Assembly (NCBI RefSeq): GCF_002305895.1
Contig: NZ_CP022203.1
Location: 8,404,001 to 8,468,000, forward strand
From: Corallococcus macrosporus DSM 14697
GTDB taxonomy: Bacteria; Myxococcota; Myxococcia; Myxococcales; Myxococcaceae
Direction: 5' to 3'
DNA: 64,000 nt
This document shows, in pieces, positions 16,417 through 24,824 of this stretch. The notes below the pieces were generated by a model that did not search any database, was not told where the DNA came from, and was given only the letters and a program-made list of their open reading frames with translations. Both the position numbers and the translations under genes were made by a program. Within the stretch, counting starts at the first letter, position 1; each line of letters opens with the position of its first letter.

Positions 16417-18051
16417 TCAAGATGACGACCAGACGAACTGCTGCCCCACGTCGTTGCTGGCGATGAACTTCCAGGTCCCCTCGTAGACATCCACGTTGAG
16501 CGAGAACCCCGAGGGAGGCTCCCGCCACCCGAAGGACTCGTGCCCGTGGAGCCTCAGCGCCTGGACGCAGTCCTCCAGGGAGACGGACTCGGAGACAGGC
16601 GTCAGCCGCAGCTCGCAGCGGGGCGCGCGGAAGCCTCCCTCGAACGCGACCCCGTCCAGCGTGGTCCGGGCGACGGTGGTGACTTTCAGGAACCGCGCCG
16701 CCGGGTCATGGGGCTGGCCGACGACGAACCGGAAGACGACGGGGCTCAGCAGGATGGGCGGCGCCTGCACCTCGAGCCCCTCCGAGAAGAGCGTCACCAC
16801 CACATCACTCACCGCCTGGGTCGGCAGGTCGATGCCGACGTGCAACTCCGCGAGCCGGAGGTTCACCGCCGCGTCCAGCACGGGCTTCAGCCTGGGGATG
16901 CGCTGCGTGGGCCGCAGTCCCCCGAACAGGACGGGCAGGCTGTCCACGCCAATGGGCGGCCACTGGCTGGCGGCCCCCGTGAAGTCATCCTTCTCATCGA
17001 GCGCGGGGGGCCACCCCGAATTCCAGCAGAGGACACCCGGGTCTGGAGGAAGGTCGGACCAGAGCGGCACCGCGTCGTCGTAGCGCGTGCCCAGGAACTG
17101 CGCGTGCGCGTAGCTGCCCAGCAGACGGGCCTCCGCCTCGCGGGCCCCCTCCTCATTGGGAGCGACCCGCACCTCCAGGTGGAGGTCGCGCAGGGTGATG
17201 TCCGGAAACGCGAGCGTGAAGGAAGGCGACGTGAGCCGGACGGCGTGCCTCCCGTGCAACTGCCCCTGGAGCACCAACGGCGTGCCGTGCCGCACCGCGC
17301 GCGACAGGTTCGGTCCGAAGCTGAAAGGGAAATAGACCCAGGAGCCGCTGTTGATGCCCATGGTCCCGGTGCTGGCCGGAAAGCTCGAAGAGGCGTGGAT
17401 GATGAGGGGCTTGCCGAAATGAAGGTGGCCGAGCCCCGTGTGATAGGCCTCCTGGAGCACCATCGAGTCGAAGGTCTGGCGTGAGCGCACGGTGATGAGG
17501 TGCTGCAGCTCGCCCTTCTCCGGCCAGAAGGACGCCTGCACCTCATCACCGTTCCGCAGTTGCCCGCGCACCGTCATCAAGCTCGTCAACTTGCTGTAGA
17601 ACGAGCGGTCGAGGACGACGCCCTCCTTCACCCCCTTGGAGCGCAAGCGGACGCGAAGGCCGTCTGCCCGGACATCCTCCTTCGCGAGCAGCGGGAGCAG
17701 GGGCTCGAAGTCCGCGTCCGGGTGACTGTCGGGGCTGAGCGCCCCCAGCACGATGGCGACCGACCCCAGCATCTTGCGCTGCTGCTTCACGTACCTGCCG
17801 GAGACGCGCTTGGGCTGGGACATGCTGCTCAACTTCATCCGGGAGAGCTGCAGGTAGGGCAGCTCCACCCGGGCGTTCTGGATGGCCAGGACCTCATCCC
17901 CGGTCAGCCGGAAGGCGATGTCACTGACGCCTGGCGCCAGGTCATCCGAGAGGGGAACGAAGCCGGACTTGCTTCGCTCCTGGTTGAGCGCGGTGAAGAG
18001 CCGGCGGATGAGCGTGGGCATATGTGTCAGTGCCTGGGAGAAACGCTTCAA
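16417..18051 (-). CDS. Large hypothetical protein upstream of the nuclease/propeller gene
   Basis: 544 residues starting MKRFSQALTHMPTLIRRLFT. The protein is beta-rich with frequent short strands and no signal peptide, membrane helix or recognised motif. Segments such as LHFGKPLIIHASSSFPAS and GTMGINSGSWVYFPFSF have the look of a secreted or structural beta domain. It precedes the EEP/propeller gene on the same strand with a 33-base gap. I do not recognise the family. Confidence 0.75.
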   Translation of the reverse strand: MKRFSQALTHMPTLIRRLFTALNQERSKSGFVPLSDDLAPGVSDIAFRLTGDEVLAIQNARVELPYLQLSRMKLSSMSQPKRVSGRYVKQQRKMLGSVAIVLGALSPDSHPDADFEPLLPLLAKEDVRADGLRVRLRSKGVKEGVVLDRSFYSKLTSLMTVRGQLRNGDEVQASFWPEKGELQHLITVRSRQTFDSMVLQEAYHTGLGHLHFGKPLIIHASSSFPASTGTMGINSGSWVYFPFSFGPNLSRAVRHGTPLVLQGQLHGRHAVRLTSPSFTLAFPDITLRDLHLEVRVAPNEEGAREAEARLLGSYAHAQFLGTRYDDAVPLWSDLPPDPGVLCWNSGWPPALDEKDDFTGAASQWPPIGVDSLPVLFGGLRPTQRIPRLKPVLDAAVNLRLAELHVGIDLPTQAVSDVVVTLFSEGLEVQAPPILLSPVVFRFVVGQPHDPAARFLKVTTVARTTLDGVAFEGGFRAPRCELRLTPVSESVSLEDCVQALRLHGHESFGWREPPSGFSLNVDVYEGTWKFIASNDVGQQFVWSSS

Positions 18052-18197
18052 TAGTCGACGATACGGAGGGGCCTGACAATCGAGGAGCGGGCGGCCTGGC
18101 GGGCTCTTGCGCCGATTTCACCTGAATCCCCGCTCTGCCGCGCGCCAGGGCCACGGCGCATCCTTGGGCTCCATCTGCTTCCACCCGAGGTCCCGTC

Positions 18198-18923
18198 ATG
18201 ACGCATGAACACTCCGCCCACCACCACGTCCCGGTGGGCTTTGGCGCCGACCGCGCGCCCCACTACGACGCCCAGGCCTCCCTCAACCTCGCGGGCGCGC
18301 CGGCCATCTACGAGCTCGGCACCAGCGCCCTCACGGCCCGGCTCGACGGGCAGGACGCGGCGTCACTGCTGTTCGTGGGCGTGGGCACGGGCGCGGAGCT
18401 GGTGCCCTACAACCGCTTCGGCGTGCCGGGCTGGCGCTTCACGGGCGTGGAGCCCTCGGAGCCCATGCTCGCCGTCGCCCGCAAGCGGCTGGAGGACGAA
18501 GGGCTCCTCTCGCGCACCCACCTGCACCACGGCGAGCTGCGCACCCTGCCCGCCAGCGCCCCGTTCGACGGCGCGCAGCTCATGGGCGTCCTCCACCACG
18601 TCGAGGGAGAGGAGGCGCGACTGGAGCTGCTGCGGGAGGTGACACGGCGCCTCAAGCCGGGGGCGCCGCTCGTCCTGGGGTGCCGCGTCGGCATCGACCC
18701 CGTGCTGACGGACATCGAGTTCCACCGGCTGAAGGCCCTGGGCGTCTCCGCGGAGGCGCTGGAGCGGCGGCGCCAGATGCTCCCCACGCTGAAGCCCATC
18801 CCGTCCGACGCCGCGCTGTTCGACATGTTCGCGCGCGCGAACCTGGTGGAGCCCCGCACCCTCTTCATCTCACTCCACTTCAAGGTCTTCCTGGCGCGCT
18901 ACCAGCCTGACTCTCGAGGATGA
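18198..18923 (+). CDS. SAM-dependent methyltransferase
   Basis: 241 residues. The His-rich start MTHEHSAHHHVPVGFG is followed by motif I LLFVGVGTGAELVPYNRFG, GVEPSEPMLAVARKRLE (motif II), APFDGAQLMGVLHHVEG (motif IV) and RLKPGAPLVLGCRVG. This is a standard class I small-molecule methyltransferase layout; substrate unknown. It is divergent from the 544-residue gene and ends at a strong hairpin facing map. Confidence 0.85.
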   Translation: MTHEHSAHHHVPVGFGADRAPHYDAQASLNLAGAPAIYELGTSALTARLDGQDAASLLFVGVGTGAELVPYNRFGVPGWRFTGVEPSEPMLAVARKRLEDEGLLSRTHLHHGELRTLPASAPFDGAQLMGVLHHVEGEEARLELLREVTRRLKPGAPLVLGCRVGIDPVLTDIEFHRLKALGVSAEALERRRQMLPTLKPIPSDAALFDMFARANLVEPRTLFISLHFKVFLARYQPDSRG

Positions 18924-18930
18924 CCCCGGA

Positions 18931-18961
18931 GCGCGCGGCCGGAAGCCTCCCGGCCGCGCGC
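18931..18961. terminator. Bidirectional terminator hairpin
   Basis: A perfect 12-bp stem (18931-18942 with 18950-18961, GCGCGCGGCCGG and complement) has a 7-base loop. It sits between the convergent methyltransferase and map genes. No T-tract follows, as is usual at this GC content. Confidence 0.75.
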
Positions 18962-18971
18962 GTCCACGGGC

Positions 18972-19973
18972 TCACGCCACGGTGAGGATTTCCGCGCCCT
19001 GCTCGGTGACGAGCAGGGTGTGCTCGAACTGGGCGCTGCGGCTGCCGTCGGCGGTGACGGCGGTCCACTCGTCATCCCAGGTGCGGTGACCCCAGCCGCC
19101 CAGGTTGATCATCGGCTCGACGGTGAAGATCATGCCGGGCTGGATGACGGTGTCGGCCTCCGGCTCGTAGTAGTGCGGAATCTGGAGCGCGGTGTGGAAC
19201 GTCTCGCCGATGCCGTGGCCACAGTACGCGCGCACCACGCTCATGCCGTTCTGCGTGGCATGCGTCTCGATGGCGCGGCCGATGTCGCTGATGGGCCGGC
19301 CCGGCTTCACCGCGGCGATGCCCAACTCCAGGCACTCGCGCGTCACCCGCACCAGGCGCTGGCTCTCCTCGTCCACGTTGCCCACGAAGAGCGTCGCCGA
19401 GCAGTCACCGTGCACGCCATCCAGGAAGATGGTGACGTCCAGGTTGACGATGTCGCCATCCTCCAGCGGCCGGCTGTCCGGGATGCCGTGGCAGATGACC
19501 TCGTTGACGGAGGTGCAGAGCGACTTCGGATAGCGGTGGTAGTTCAGCGTGCTCGGGTAGCCGCCGCGCTTGATGTAGGCCTCGTGGGTAATCGCATCCA
19601 GCTCGTCCGTGGTGATGCCCGGACGCACGTGCGAGGACACCTCCTGGAGCACCTCGGCGGCGGCCTTGCACGCCTTGCGCATGCGGGCGATGACGTCCGG
19701 CGTCTTGATGTCCGAGCCCGGGTCCTTGCGCGACGGCCGGCCCGTCAGCGCGTAGTCAGGCCGGGGGATGTGAAGGGGCACCTCGCGGCGGGGGCTGATG
19801 ACGCCCGGACGGATGCCCTTGCGAGCGCCGGCGTCCGGCCCCTTCTTGCGCGCCTCGGCGGCGTCCGCGCCGCGGTGGCACTTCTTGTACTTGGTGCCGC
19901 TGCCACACCAGCAGGCGTCATTGGGGCCCGGAAGCACGGCGGGCGGGGTACGAGGAGGAGCGGCGGTAGTCAT
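18972..19973 (-). CDS. map: Type I methionyl aminopeptidase with N-terminal SEC-C zinc motif
   Basis: 333 residues. Residues 18-36 are a SEC-C motif (NDACWCGSGTKYKKCHRG; C-x-C-x8-C-H) that binds zinc. A linker precedes the peptidase domain (about 85-333), which shows metal ligands in VNLDVTIFLDGVHGDCSATL, AYCGHGIGETFHT, FTVEPMINLG and SAQFEHTLLV. It removes initiator Met from nascent proteins in the cytosol. The SEC-C extension occurs in a subset of bacterial MetAPs and may contact the ribosome. The ATG overlaps the stop of an upstream HTH gene (ATGA). Confidence 0.96.
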   Translation of the reverse strand: MTTAAPPRTPPAVLPGPNDACWCGSGTKYKKCHRGADAAEARKKGPDAGARKGIRPGVISPRREVPLHIPRPDYALTGRPSRKDPGSDIKTPDVIARMRKACKAAAEVLQEVSSHVRPGITTDELDAITHEAYIKRGGYPSTLNYHRYPKSLCTSVNEVICHGIPDSRPLEDGDIVNLDVTIFLDGVHGDCSATLFVGNVDEESQRLVRVTRECLELGIAAVKPGRPISDIGRAIETHATQNGMSVVRAYCGHGIGETFHTALQIPHYYEPEADTVIQPGMIFTVEPMINLGGWGHRTWDDEWTAVTADGSRSAQFEHTLLVTEQGAEILTVA

Positions 19974-20188
19974 GACTCACCTTCTGCGTGGAGTTGCTCG
20001 GACTTGCGGGCGCGCATCCAGCGCACCACCTGGGGACGAAGCCAAAGCCGGGGCCGCCCCGTGCCCAGGTCCAGGACGGGCCGGGGCATGTCGGGATAGC
20101 GGCGCAGGTAGGTGCTGACGCTGTTGGCGTGGCGCAGGCGCAGCAACCCGGCCACCGCCTGAGCGTCAATCAGGTCTTCGGTCTTCAC
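19970..20188 (-). CDS. Small AlpA/excisionase-like helix-turn-helix protein
   Basis: 72 residues from the ATG at 20188 (MVKTEDLIDAQAVAGLLRLR). The pattern DLIDAQAVAGLLRLRHANSV then PDMPRPVLDLGTGRPRLWLR is the MerR-like HTH_17 fold: a helix-turn-helix followed by a beta-hairpin with the R-P-R-L-W-L-R strand. Its TGA overlaps the map start. Translational coupling of a DNA-binding protein to map is unusual. A 9-bp inverted repeat lies just upstream of the start. Confidence 0.82.
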   Translation of the reverse strand: MKTEDLIDAQAVAGLLRLRHANSVSTYLRRYPDMPRPVLDLGTGRPRLWLRPQVVRWMRARKSEQLHAEGES

Positions 20189-20205
20189 CATGGGACACAT
20201 GACGG

Positions 20206-20229
20206 GCGTGTCTATACCTCTAGACACGC
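20206..20229. promoter_or_regulatory. 9-bp perfect inverted repeat upstream of the HTH-map operon
   Basis: GCGTGTCTA (20206-20214) and TAGACACGC (20221-20229) form a perfect inverted repeat with a 6-base spacer, 18 bases before the HTH gene start. In this position it could be an operator for the HTH protein itself. It would also form a hairpin in the leader if transcription starts further upstream. Confidence 0.6.
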
Positions 20230-20311
20230 ACCCGTGCACGGCTTCTTTCCCGAGGCGGCCCGCGCGATTGCCCGCCAGGTGACGCCGCCCGCCCGGCAGG
20301 TGGCCGGGCCT

Positions 20312-20575
20312 TCAGCGCGCCAGGGCGGCGCACGTCAGGCAGTGCCGGGCCTCCGGGACGGCGCGCAGCCGGTGCCGGCCCATGGCGCCGCCACACCGCG
20401 CGCACCGGCCGAACTCCCCGTGGGCGATGCGCGCCAGCGCGTCCTCGATGTCCCGCAGCTCCTGCTCCTCCGCCTGGGTGAAGGACAGGCCCTCCACCCC
20501 CGAGGAGGCCCGGGCGCGCAGCCGGTGGCTGCGTTGCCGCAAGGCTTCCTGGGCCTCCCGAGCCAACAGCTCCAT
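20312..20575 (-). CDS. DksA/TraR-type C4 zinc finger protein
   Basis: 87 residues. The N-terminal helix contains REAQEALRQRSHRLRARA, then TQAEEQELRDIEDALARIAHG, and the zinc finger FGRCARCGGAMGRHRLRAVP...CLTC (CxxC-x17-CxxC). DksA/TraR proteins bind RNA polymerase through the secondary channel; this short form lacks most of the coiled coil. The ATG at 20575 has GGGAG six bases upstream. An ATG at 20581 overlaps that site and is less likely. Confidence 0.88.
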   Translation of the reverse strand: MELLAREAQEALRQRSHRLRARASSGVEGLSFTQAEEQELRDIEDALARIAHGEFGRCARCGGAMGRHRLRAVPEARHCLTCAALAR

Positions 20576-20732
20576 GTTCATCTCCCACGGCAGCCACCGC
20601 GGACCGGCGGCCCCGTGGGGAGATAATGCTTTCAGGAAGCGTGCCTTGCGGTTCAAGGCACCACGGCCCAGGAAGCGCGCAAGCCTTGCGCTCCCCGGGC
20701 GGCGCCCTGCATGGGTTGCGGCGTGTCCCGCG

Positions 20733-21380
20733 TCACTCCGCCCGCGCGCGCGATTCGGCCCGCGCCCGGGCGCGCTTCTCCACCGCGCGGAAGGTGTCCT
20801 CCACCGCGTCCTTCTGGCCCATGCGCGCCAGGAAGCCGGGGATGGAGCCGGCCGGGTCCACCGTGAAGCGGTACACCGCGTGGGACTTCCCCTCGCCCCG
20901 GGGCTCCACGCGCCAGCTCCCTTCGTTGAGCCGGATGCGCACCGTCCTGCGCCGCTGGGGGATGGCGTCCGGCTCCGCGCGCCACCGCTGCGCGAACACA
21001 CCCGAGCCGTCCTCCGCCAGCTTGGACTCCAGCACCACGTTGCAGATGTAGTCACGCGCGGACACCACCGGCAGGTCCAGCCGGGTGTACGTGAGCTGGC
21101 CCTCGTCCGGCAGGTCCTTGAGGATGCGGGACTCCTTCACGTACGGCATCCAGTGCCGGTAGGACGCCACGTCCCGCAGCACGGCCTGCACGTCCGCGGC
21201 GCTCGCGGCCAGCTCGCCCTCCGCCCAGACGTCCTTGGCCCCGGAGCCCGGGCGGGAGCGGACCTTCACCACGTAGGGCTTCTCCGCCACCGTCTTCCAC
21301 GCCTCTTCCGCGCGGGCAGTCCCGGCGGCGAGCGTCAACGCACAGGTGGCCAGGGCGGCCCCACTCCACAGCATCTTCAT
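20733..21380 (-). CDS. Periplasmic START/SRPBCC-domain protein
   Basis: 215 residues from the ATG at 21380. Residues 1-24 (MKMLWSGAALATCALTLAAG) are a signal peptide with a TARA|EE cleavage site. The remainder is a START-like helix-grip fold: GAKDVWAEGELAASAADVQA, YRHWMPYVKESRILKDLPDE, SARDYICNVVLE and PGFLARMGQKDAVEDTFRAV (long C-terminal helix). Such domains bind lipids or hydrophobic molecules. No clear operon partner; two small genes lie upstream on the same strand. Confidence 0.82.
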   Translation of the reverse strand: MKMLWSGAALATCALTLAAGTARAEEAWKTVAEKPYVVKVRSRPGSGAKDVWAEGELAASAADVQAVLRDVASYRHWMPYVKESRILKDLPDEGQLTYTRLDLPVVSARDYICNVVLESKLAEDGSGVFAQRWRAEPDAIPQRRRTVRIRLNEGSWRVEPRGEGKSHAVYRFTVDPAGSIPGFLARMGQKDAVEDTFRAVEKRARARAESRARAE

Positions 21381-21524
21381 GCAGGCTTCCTTCGCGGCTC
21401 GGGCCGGATGTGACGGCGCGTCAGCATCCGACACCCGGGCCCGGCGGCGCATTCACGAAAGCCCAACGGGCCCCCGCCCGCACCGCCCCCGAGCCACCTT
21501 CCCAGGTGGCCCGGGGCGGCAGGC

Positions 21525-21764
21525 CTACGGCACGCGGACGGCCCGCCCACCGAACGCCGGGCTGGCCATGACGTCCATCGCCAGGCGGTCCGCGTAGGGG
21601 CGGCCCAGCCGCGCGTAGGCCTCGGCTTCCTGCGCGGTGAGGACCACCCGCACCGTGAACTGGGCGATGCCGCCCACCACCACGTCAAGGAAGAGCGTCC
21701 CCTCCGCCGAGCGCGCCAGCCGGTACATCAACGGACTCTGGATGAGGACCTGCTCCTCGCTCAC
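21525..21764 (-). CDS. Small hypothetical protein coupled to a lipoprotein gene
   Basis: 79 residues. The GTG at 21764 overlaps the TGA of the upstream lipoprotein gene (GTGA). The protein begins SEEQVLIQSPLMYRLARSAE and continues as beta strands (GTLFLDVVVGGIAQFTVRVV) with a C-terminal helix (TAQEAEAYARLGRPYADRLA). No signal peptide. It may be cytoplasmic; function unknown. Confidence 0.72.
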   Translation of the reverse strand: MSEEQVLIQSPLMYRLARSAEGTLFLDVVVGGIAQFTVRVVLTAQEAEAYARLGRPYADRLAMDVMASPAFGGRAVRVP

Positions 21765-22381
21765 GGAATCTCCGTCACCACCGCCTGCGAGACGGGCGCG
21801 TCGATGACCATCAGCTCCGGCACGCCGCCGGAGGTGTAGCCGCCGAACTTGAAGCAGTCCTTGTCCTCCTCGCTGGTGCACGGCCACACGCCCGGGTCGC
21901 TGTCCACGGGCAGGCGCACGCACACGCCGGAGGCCGCCAGGTCCAGCGTCATCATCCGCAGCGGGCCCTCGAAGTTCTTCGCCGGCAGCCCCAGCGCCTG
22001 GCCAATCACCGCCGGGTCATGCGCGCCGTTCACCATGGACTGCTCCACGGCCGCCTGGATCTTCTCCGACGGCGCCGCGAACAGGTAGCAGCCGCTGTCA
22101 TTGCAGCGGCCAAAGTTCCGCGCGTTCGGCTTCACCACGAAGTTCTGGTACGCGGCGTCCGTCATCAGCCACGACACCTTCTTGCTGGGGAAGTTCTGCG
22201 CCAGGTGCTGCTCCACGCTCCACGGCGCGGCGCGCGCGTCCGCCTCGCGGGAGATTTGCGCCTGCTGCGCGTCACAGGCCTGCGGCTGCGTCGGGGTGGG
22301 GGTGACGTCGCCGCCGCCCGTGTGCTTGCAGCCGGACAGCAGGAAGACACCAAGGAGCAGGCTGCGAATCGTCCACGTCAT
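21761..22381 (-). CDS. Lipoprotein of unknown function
   Basis: 206 residues from the ATG at 22381. MTWTIRSLLLGVFLLSGC is a signal peptide with lipobox LLSGC, and the following KHTGGG gives outer-membrane sorting by default. The mature part has six further cysteines (for example GRCNDSGCYLFAAPSEKIQA). Between it and the divergent glutathione peroxidase gene is a 101-bp gap with an AT-rich patch at about 22445-22475 that probably holds promoters. Confidence 0.78.
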   Translation of the reverse strand: MTWTIRSLLLGVFLLSGCKHTGGGDVTPTPTQPQACDAQQAQISREADARAAPWSVEQHLAQNFPSKKVSWLMTDAAYQNFVVKPNARNFGRCNDSGCYLFAAPSEKIQAAVEQSMVNGAHDPAVIGQALGLPAKNFEGPLRMMTLDLAASGVCVRLPVDSDPGVWPCTSEEDKDCFKFGGYTSGGVPELMVIDAPVSQAVVTEIP

Positions 22382-22482
22382 GGGCAGACCTCCAGAGAGG
22401 AAAGGTTTGAAAGAGGCGGCGGAACCTACCTCTTGTCGGCCCATGGATAGTCTTCATTTCTGGATTTTGTATCCTCCCCGGC

Positions 22483-23034
22483 ATGAACCAGAACCTCTAC
22501 GACATCCCTCTCAAGTCCATTGACGGTGCCCCTCAGACGCTGGGCCAGTTCAAGGGCAAGGTGCTGCTGGTGGTCAACGTGGCCTCCAAGTGCGGCCTGA
22601 CGCCGCAGTACGAAGGCCTGGAGAAGCTCTACGAGCGCAAGCGCGCCGAGGGCCTCGAGGTGCTGGGCTTTCCCGCCAACGACTTCATGGGTCAGGAGCC
22701 GGGCAGCGAAGAGGAGATCAAGCAGTTCTGCACGCTGACCTACGACGTGAAGTTCCCGCTGTTCTCCAAGATTTCGGTGGTGGGCGCGGACAAGCACCCG
22801 CTCTACCACGCGCTGACGGGCGCCATCCCGGACGCCGTGGGAGAAGGCCCCATGCGCAGCCGGCTCCAGGGCTACGGCATCACCGCCAACCCCGTGCCGG
22901 AGGTGCAGTGGAACTTCGAGAAGTTCCTCATTGGACGGGACGGCCGCGTCGCCGCCCGCTTCGCGCCGGACGTGGCCGCGGACGACCCGCGCCTGCTGTC
23001 GGCCATTGACGCGGCGCTGGCGAAGCAGGGCTGA
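22483..23034 (+). CDS. Glutathione peroxidase (Cys type)
   Basis: 183 residues. The catalytic Cys37 lies in NVASKCGLT, Gln71 in ANDFMGQEPGSEEEI, and Trp143 in VQWNFEKFLIGRDG, the complete triad for a thioredoxin-dependent Cys-GPx. No signal peptide, so it is cytoplasmic. It reduces H2O2 and lipid hydroperoxides. A hairpin 15 bases downstream of the stop (23049-23073) ends the transcript. Confidence 0.95.
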   Translation: MNQNLYDIPLKSIDGAPQTLGQFKGKVLLVVNVASKCGLTPQYEGLEKLYERKRAEGLEVLGFPANDFMGQEPGSEEEIKQFCTLTYDVKFPLFSKISVVGADKHPLYHALTGAIPDAVGEGPMRSRLQGYGITANPVPEVQWNFEKFLIGRDGRVAARFAPDVAADDPRLLSAIDAALAKQG

Positions 23035-23048
23035 GCCGGCCCGGGGCG

Positions 23049-23073
23049 CCGCTGGACTTGTGCCGTCCAGCGG
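23049..23073. terminator. Terminator hairpin after glutathione peroxidase
   Basis: CCGCTGGAC and GTCCAGCGG form a perfect 9-bp stem with a 7-base loop, 14 bases after the TGA. No T-run follows. Confidence 0.65.
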
Positions 23074-23130
23074 ACGGGCCCTGACGAAAGCAGTGACTTT
23101 TCGCGCGCTCCGGGGCAAGCCAGGGGGGCC

Positions 23131-24642
23131 ATGAGCCCGTTCATTCCTGGTCCCCCGCCCGAGCGCGGACTGTTCTGCAACCGCACCCTCAACCTGCGCG
23201 CCATCAAGGCGGTGGGTTACGACATGGATTACACGCTCATCCACTACCACGTGGAGGCGTGGGAGCGCCGCGCCTACGAGCACATCCGGGACAGGCTGGT
23301 GGAGCAGGGCTGGCCGGTGGCGGACCTGTCCTTCGACCCCGAGCTGTCGATGCGCGGCCTCATCATCGACACGGAGAAGGGCAACCTCCTCAAGGCCAAC
23401 CGCTTCGGCTTCGTGAAGAAGGCGCTGCACGGCACGCAGGCCATGAGCTTCGAGGCCCAGCGCGACGAGTACGCGCGCACCATCATCGACCTGCACGAGC
23501 GGCGCTGGGTGTTCCTCAACACGCTCTTCTCGCTGTCGGAGGCGTGCATCTACGCGCAGCTCGTGGACCGGCTGGACGCCGGCCAGCTCCCGGGGCCCAT
23601 GGGCTACTCGGACCTCTACGAGCACGTGCGGAAGAACCTGGACGCCACGCACATGCAGGGGAAGCTGAAGGCGGAAATCATCGCCGACCCGGAGCGCTAC
23701 GTCATCGACGACCCGGAGACGCCGCTGGCGCTGCTGGACCAGCGCAACGCCGGCAAGAAGCTGCTGCTCATCACCAACAGCGAGTGGGCCTACACCGAGC
23801 CCATGATGCACTTCGCCTTCGACCGGCACCTGCCGGAGGGCATGACGTGGCGGCAGCTCTTCGACGTGGTGATTGTCTCCGCGCGCAAGCCGGAGTTCTT
23901 CACCACGCGCTCGTCGCTCTTCGAGGTGGTGGAGTCCAGCGGCGAGGCGCTGCTGCGGCCGCACTCCGGGCCCTTCAAGCCCGGCACGCCGTACTTCGGC
24001 GGCAGCGCGGTGGAGCTGGAGCGCCACCTGGGCATGAGCGGCGACCAGATTCTCTACGTGGGCGACCACATGTTCGGCGACGTCCACGTGACGAAGAACG
24101 TGCTGCGCTGGCGCACGGCGCTCATCCTGCGCGAGCTGGAGGACGAGGTGCGCTCCATCGCCTCGTTCCGCGCCACCGAGGCCCGGCTGGCCGAGCGCAT
24201 GGTGGTGAAGGAGCGGCTGGAGGCGGAGAGCCGCCAGATTCGCCTGGAGCTGCAGCGGCGGCGCTTCCAGTACGGCCCGCGCACGGAGGCGCCGACGGAG
24301 GCGGAGCTGGTGGCCCGGCAGGCCACGCTGCGCACCGAGCTGGAGGCCCTGGACGCGGAGCTGGGCCCCCTGGCGCGCGCGGCCACCGAGCTGTCCAACC
24401 CCATCTGGGGCCTGCTCACGCGCGCGGGCAACGACAAGAGCCACCTGGCCCGGCAGGTGGAGCGCTACGCGGACATCTACACGTCGCGCGTGTCCAACTT
24501 CCTGTTCGCCACGCCCTTCGTCTACCTGCGCAGCCCGCGCGGCAGCCTCCCGCATGACCCCAGCCTGCCCGGCGGCACGCCCGTCTTCGGCGCCAACGAG
24601 GCCGGCGCTGGCGGCGCGTCCGGCGCGGACGGCGGGGAGTAG
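23131..24642 (+). CDS. HAD-IG family 5'-nucleotidase
   Basis: 503 residues. HAD motif I is VGYDMDYTLIHY (nucleophile Asp and acid Asp) at residues 28-39; motif II is KLLLITNSEWAYTE; motif III/IV are QILYVGDHMFGDVHVTKN. The domain arrangement and length match the cytosolic purine 5'-nucleotidase (NT5C2-like) family, which hydrolyses nucleoside monophosphates. Residues 340-440 are a charged helical extension (coiled coil) typical of the family. No export signal. Confidence 0.93.
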   Translation: MSPFIPGPPPERGLFCNRTLNLRAIKAVGYDMDYTLIHYHVEAWERRAYEHIRDRLVEQGWPVADLSFDPELSMRGLIIDTEKGNLLKANRFGFVKKALHGTQAMSFEAQRDEYARTIIDLHERRWVFLNTLFSLSEACIYAQLVDRLDAGQLPGPMGYSDLYEHVRKNLDATHMQGKLKAEIIADPERYVIDDPETPLALLDQRNAGKKLLLITNSEWAYTEPMMHFAFDRHLPEGMTWRQLFDVVIVSARKPEFFTTRSSLFEVVESSGEALLRPHSGPFKPGTPYFGGSAVELERHLGMSGDQILYVGDHMFGDVHVTKNVLRWRTALILRELEDEVRSIASFRATEARLAERMVVKERLEAESRQIRLELQRRRFQYGPRTEAPTEAELVARQATLRTELEALDAELGPLARAATELSNPIWGLLTRAGNDKSHLARQVERYADIYTSRVSNFLFATPFVYLRSPRGSLPHDPSLPGGTPVFGANEAGAGGASGADGGE

Positions 24643-24721
24643 CCGCCGGCCCGGGGGACGCGGCGGCGTGTGGGCCTCTCTGCGCTGTCCGCGTCCTACC
24701 AATAGGGGTGGATGCGTAAAT

Positions 24722-24761
24722 CCTCGGACTCATTGAACTTTCGTTCAGTGCCCCTCCGAGG
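24722..24761. promoter_or_regulatory. Extended inverted repeat of unknown role
   Basis: CCTCGGA (24722-24728) pairs with TCCGAGG (24755-24761), and inside this ATTGAAC (24732-24738) pairs with GTTCAGT (24743-24749) around TTTC. The inner half looks like a TetR-type operator; the whole could also form a hairpin. It lies 64 bases before the zinc-motif gene and after the 5'-nucleotidase, and could be an operator or a terminator. Confidence 0.5.
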
Positions 24762-24824
24762 AGAGGGCAGGCAGGCATCCCCCTCCACGGGGCATGTCAG
24801 ACCGCCCCGGTATGAGTTGCTCCT

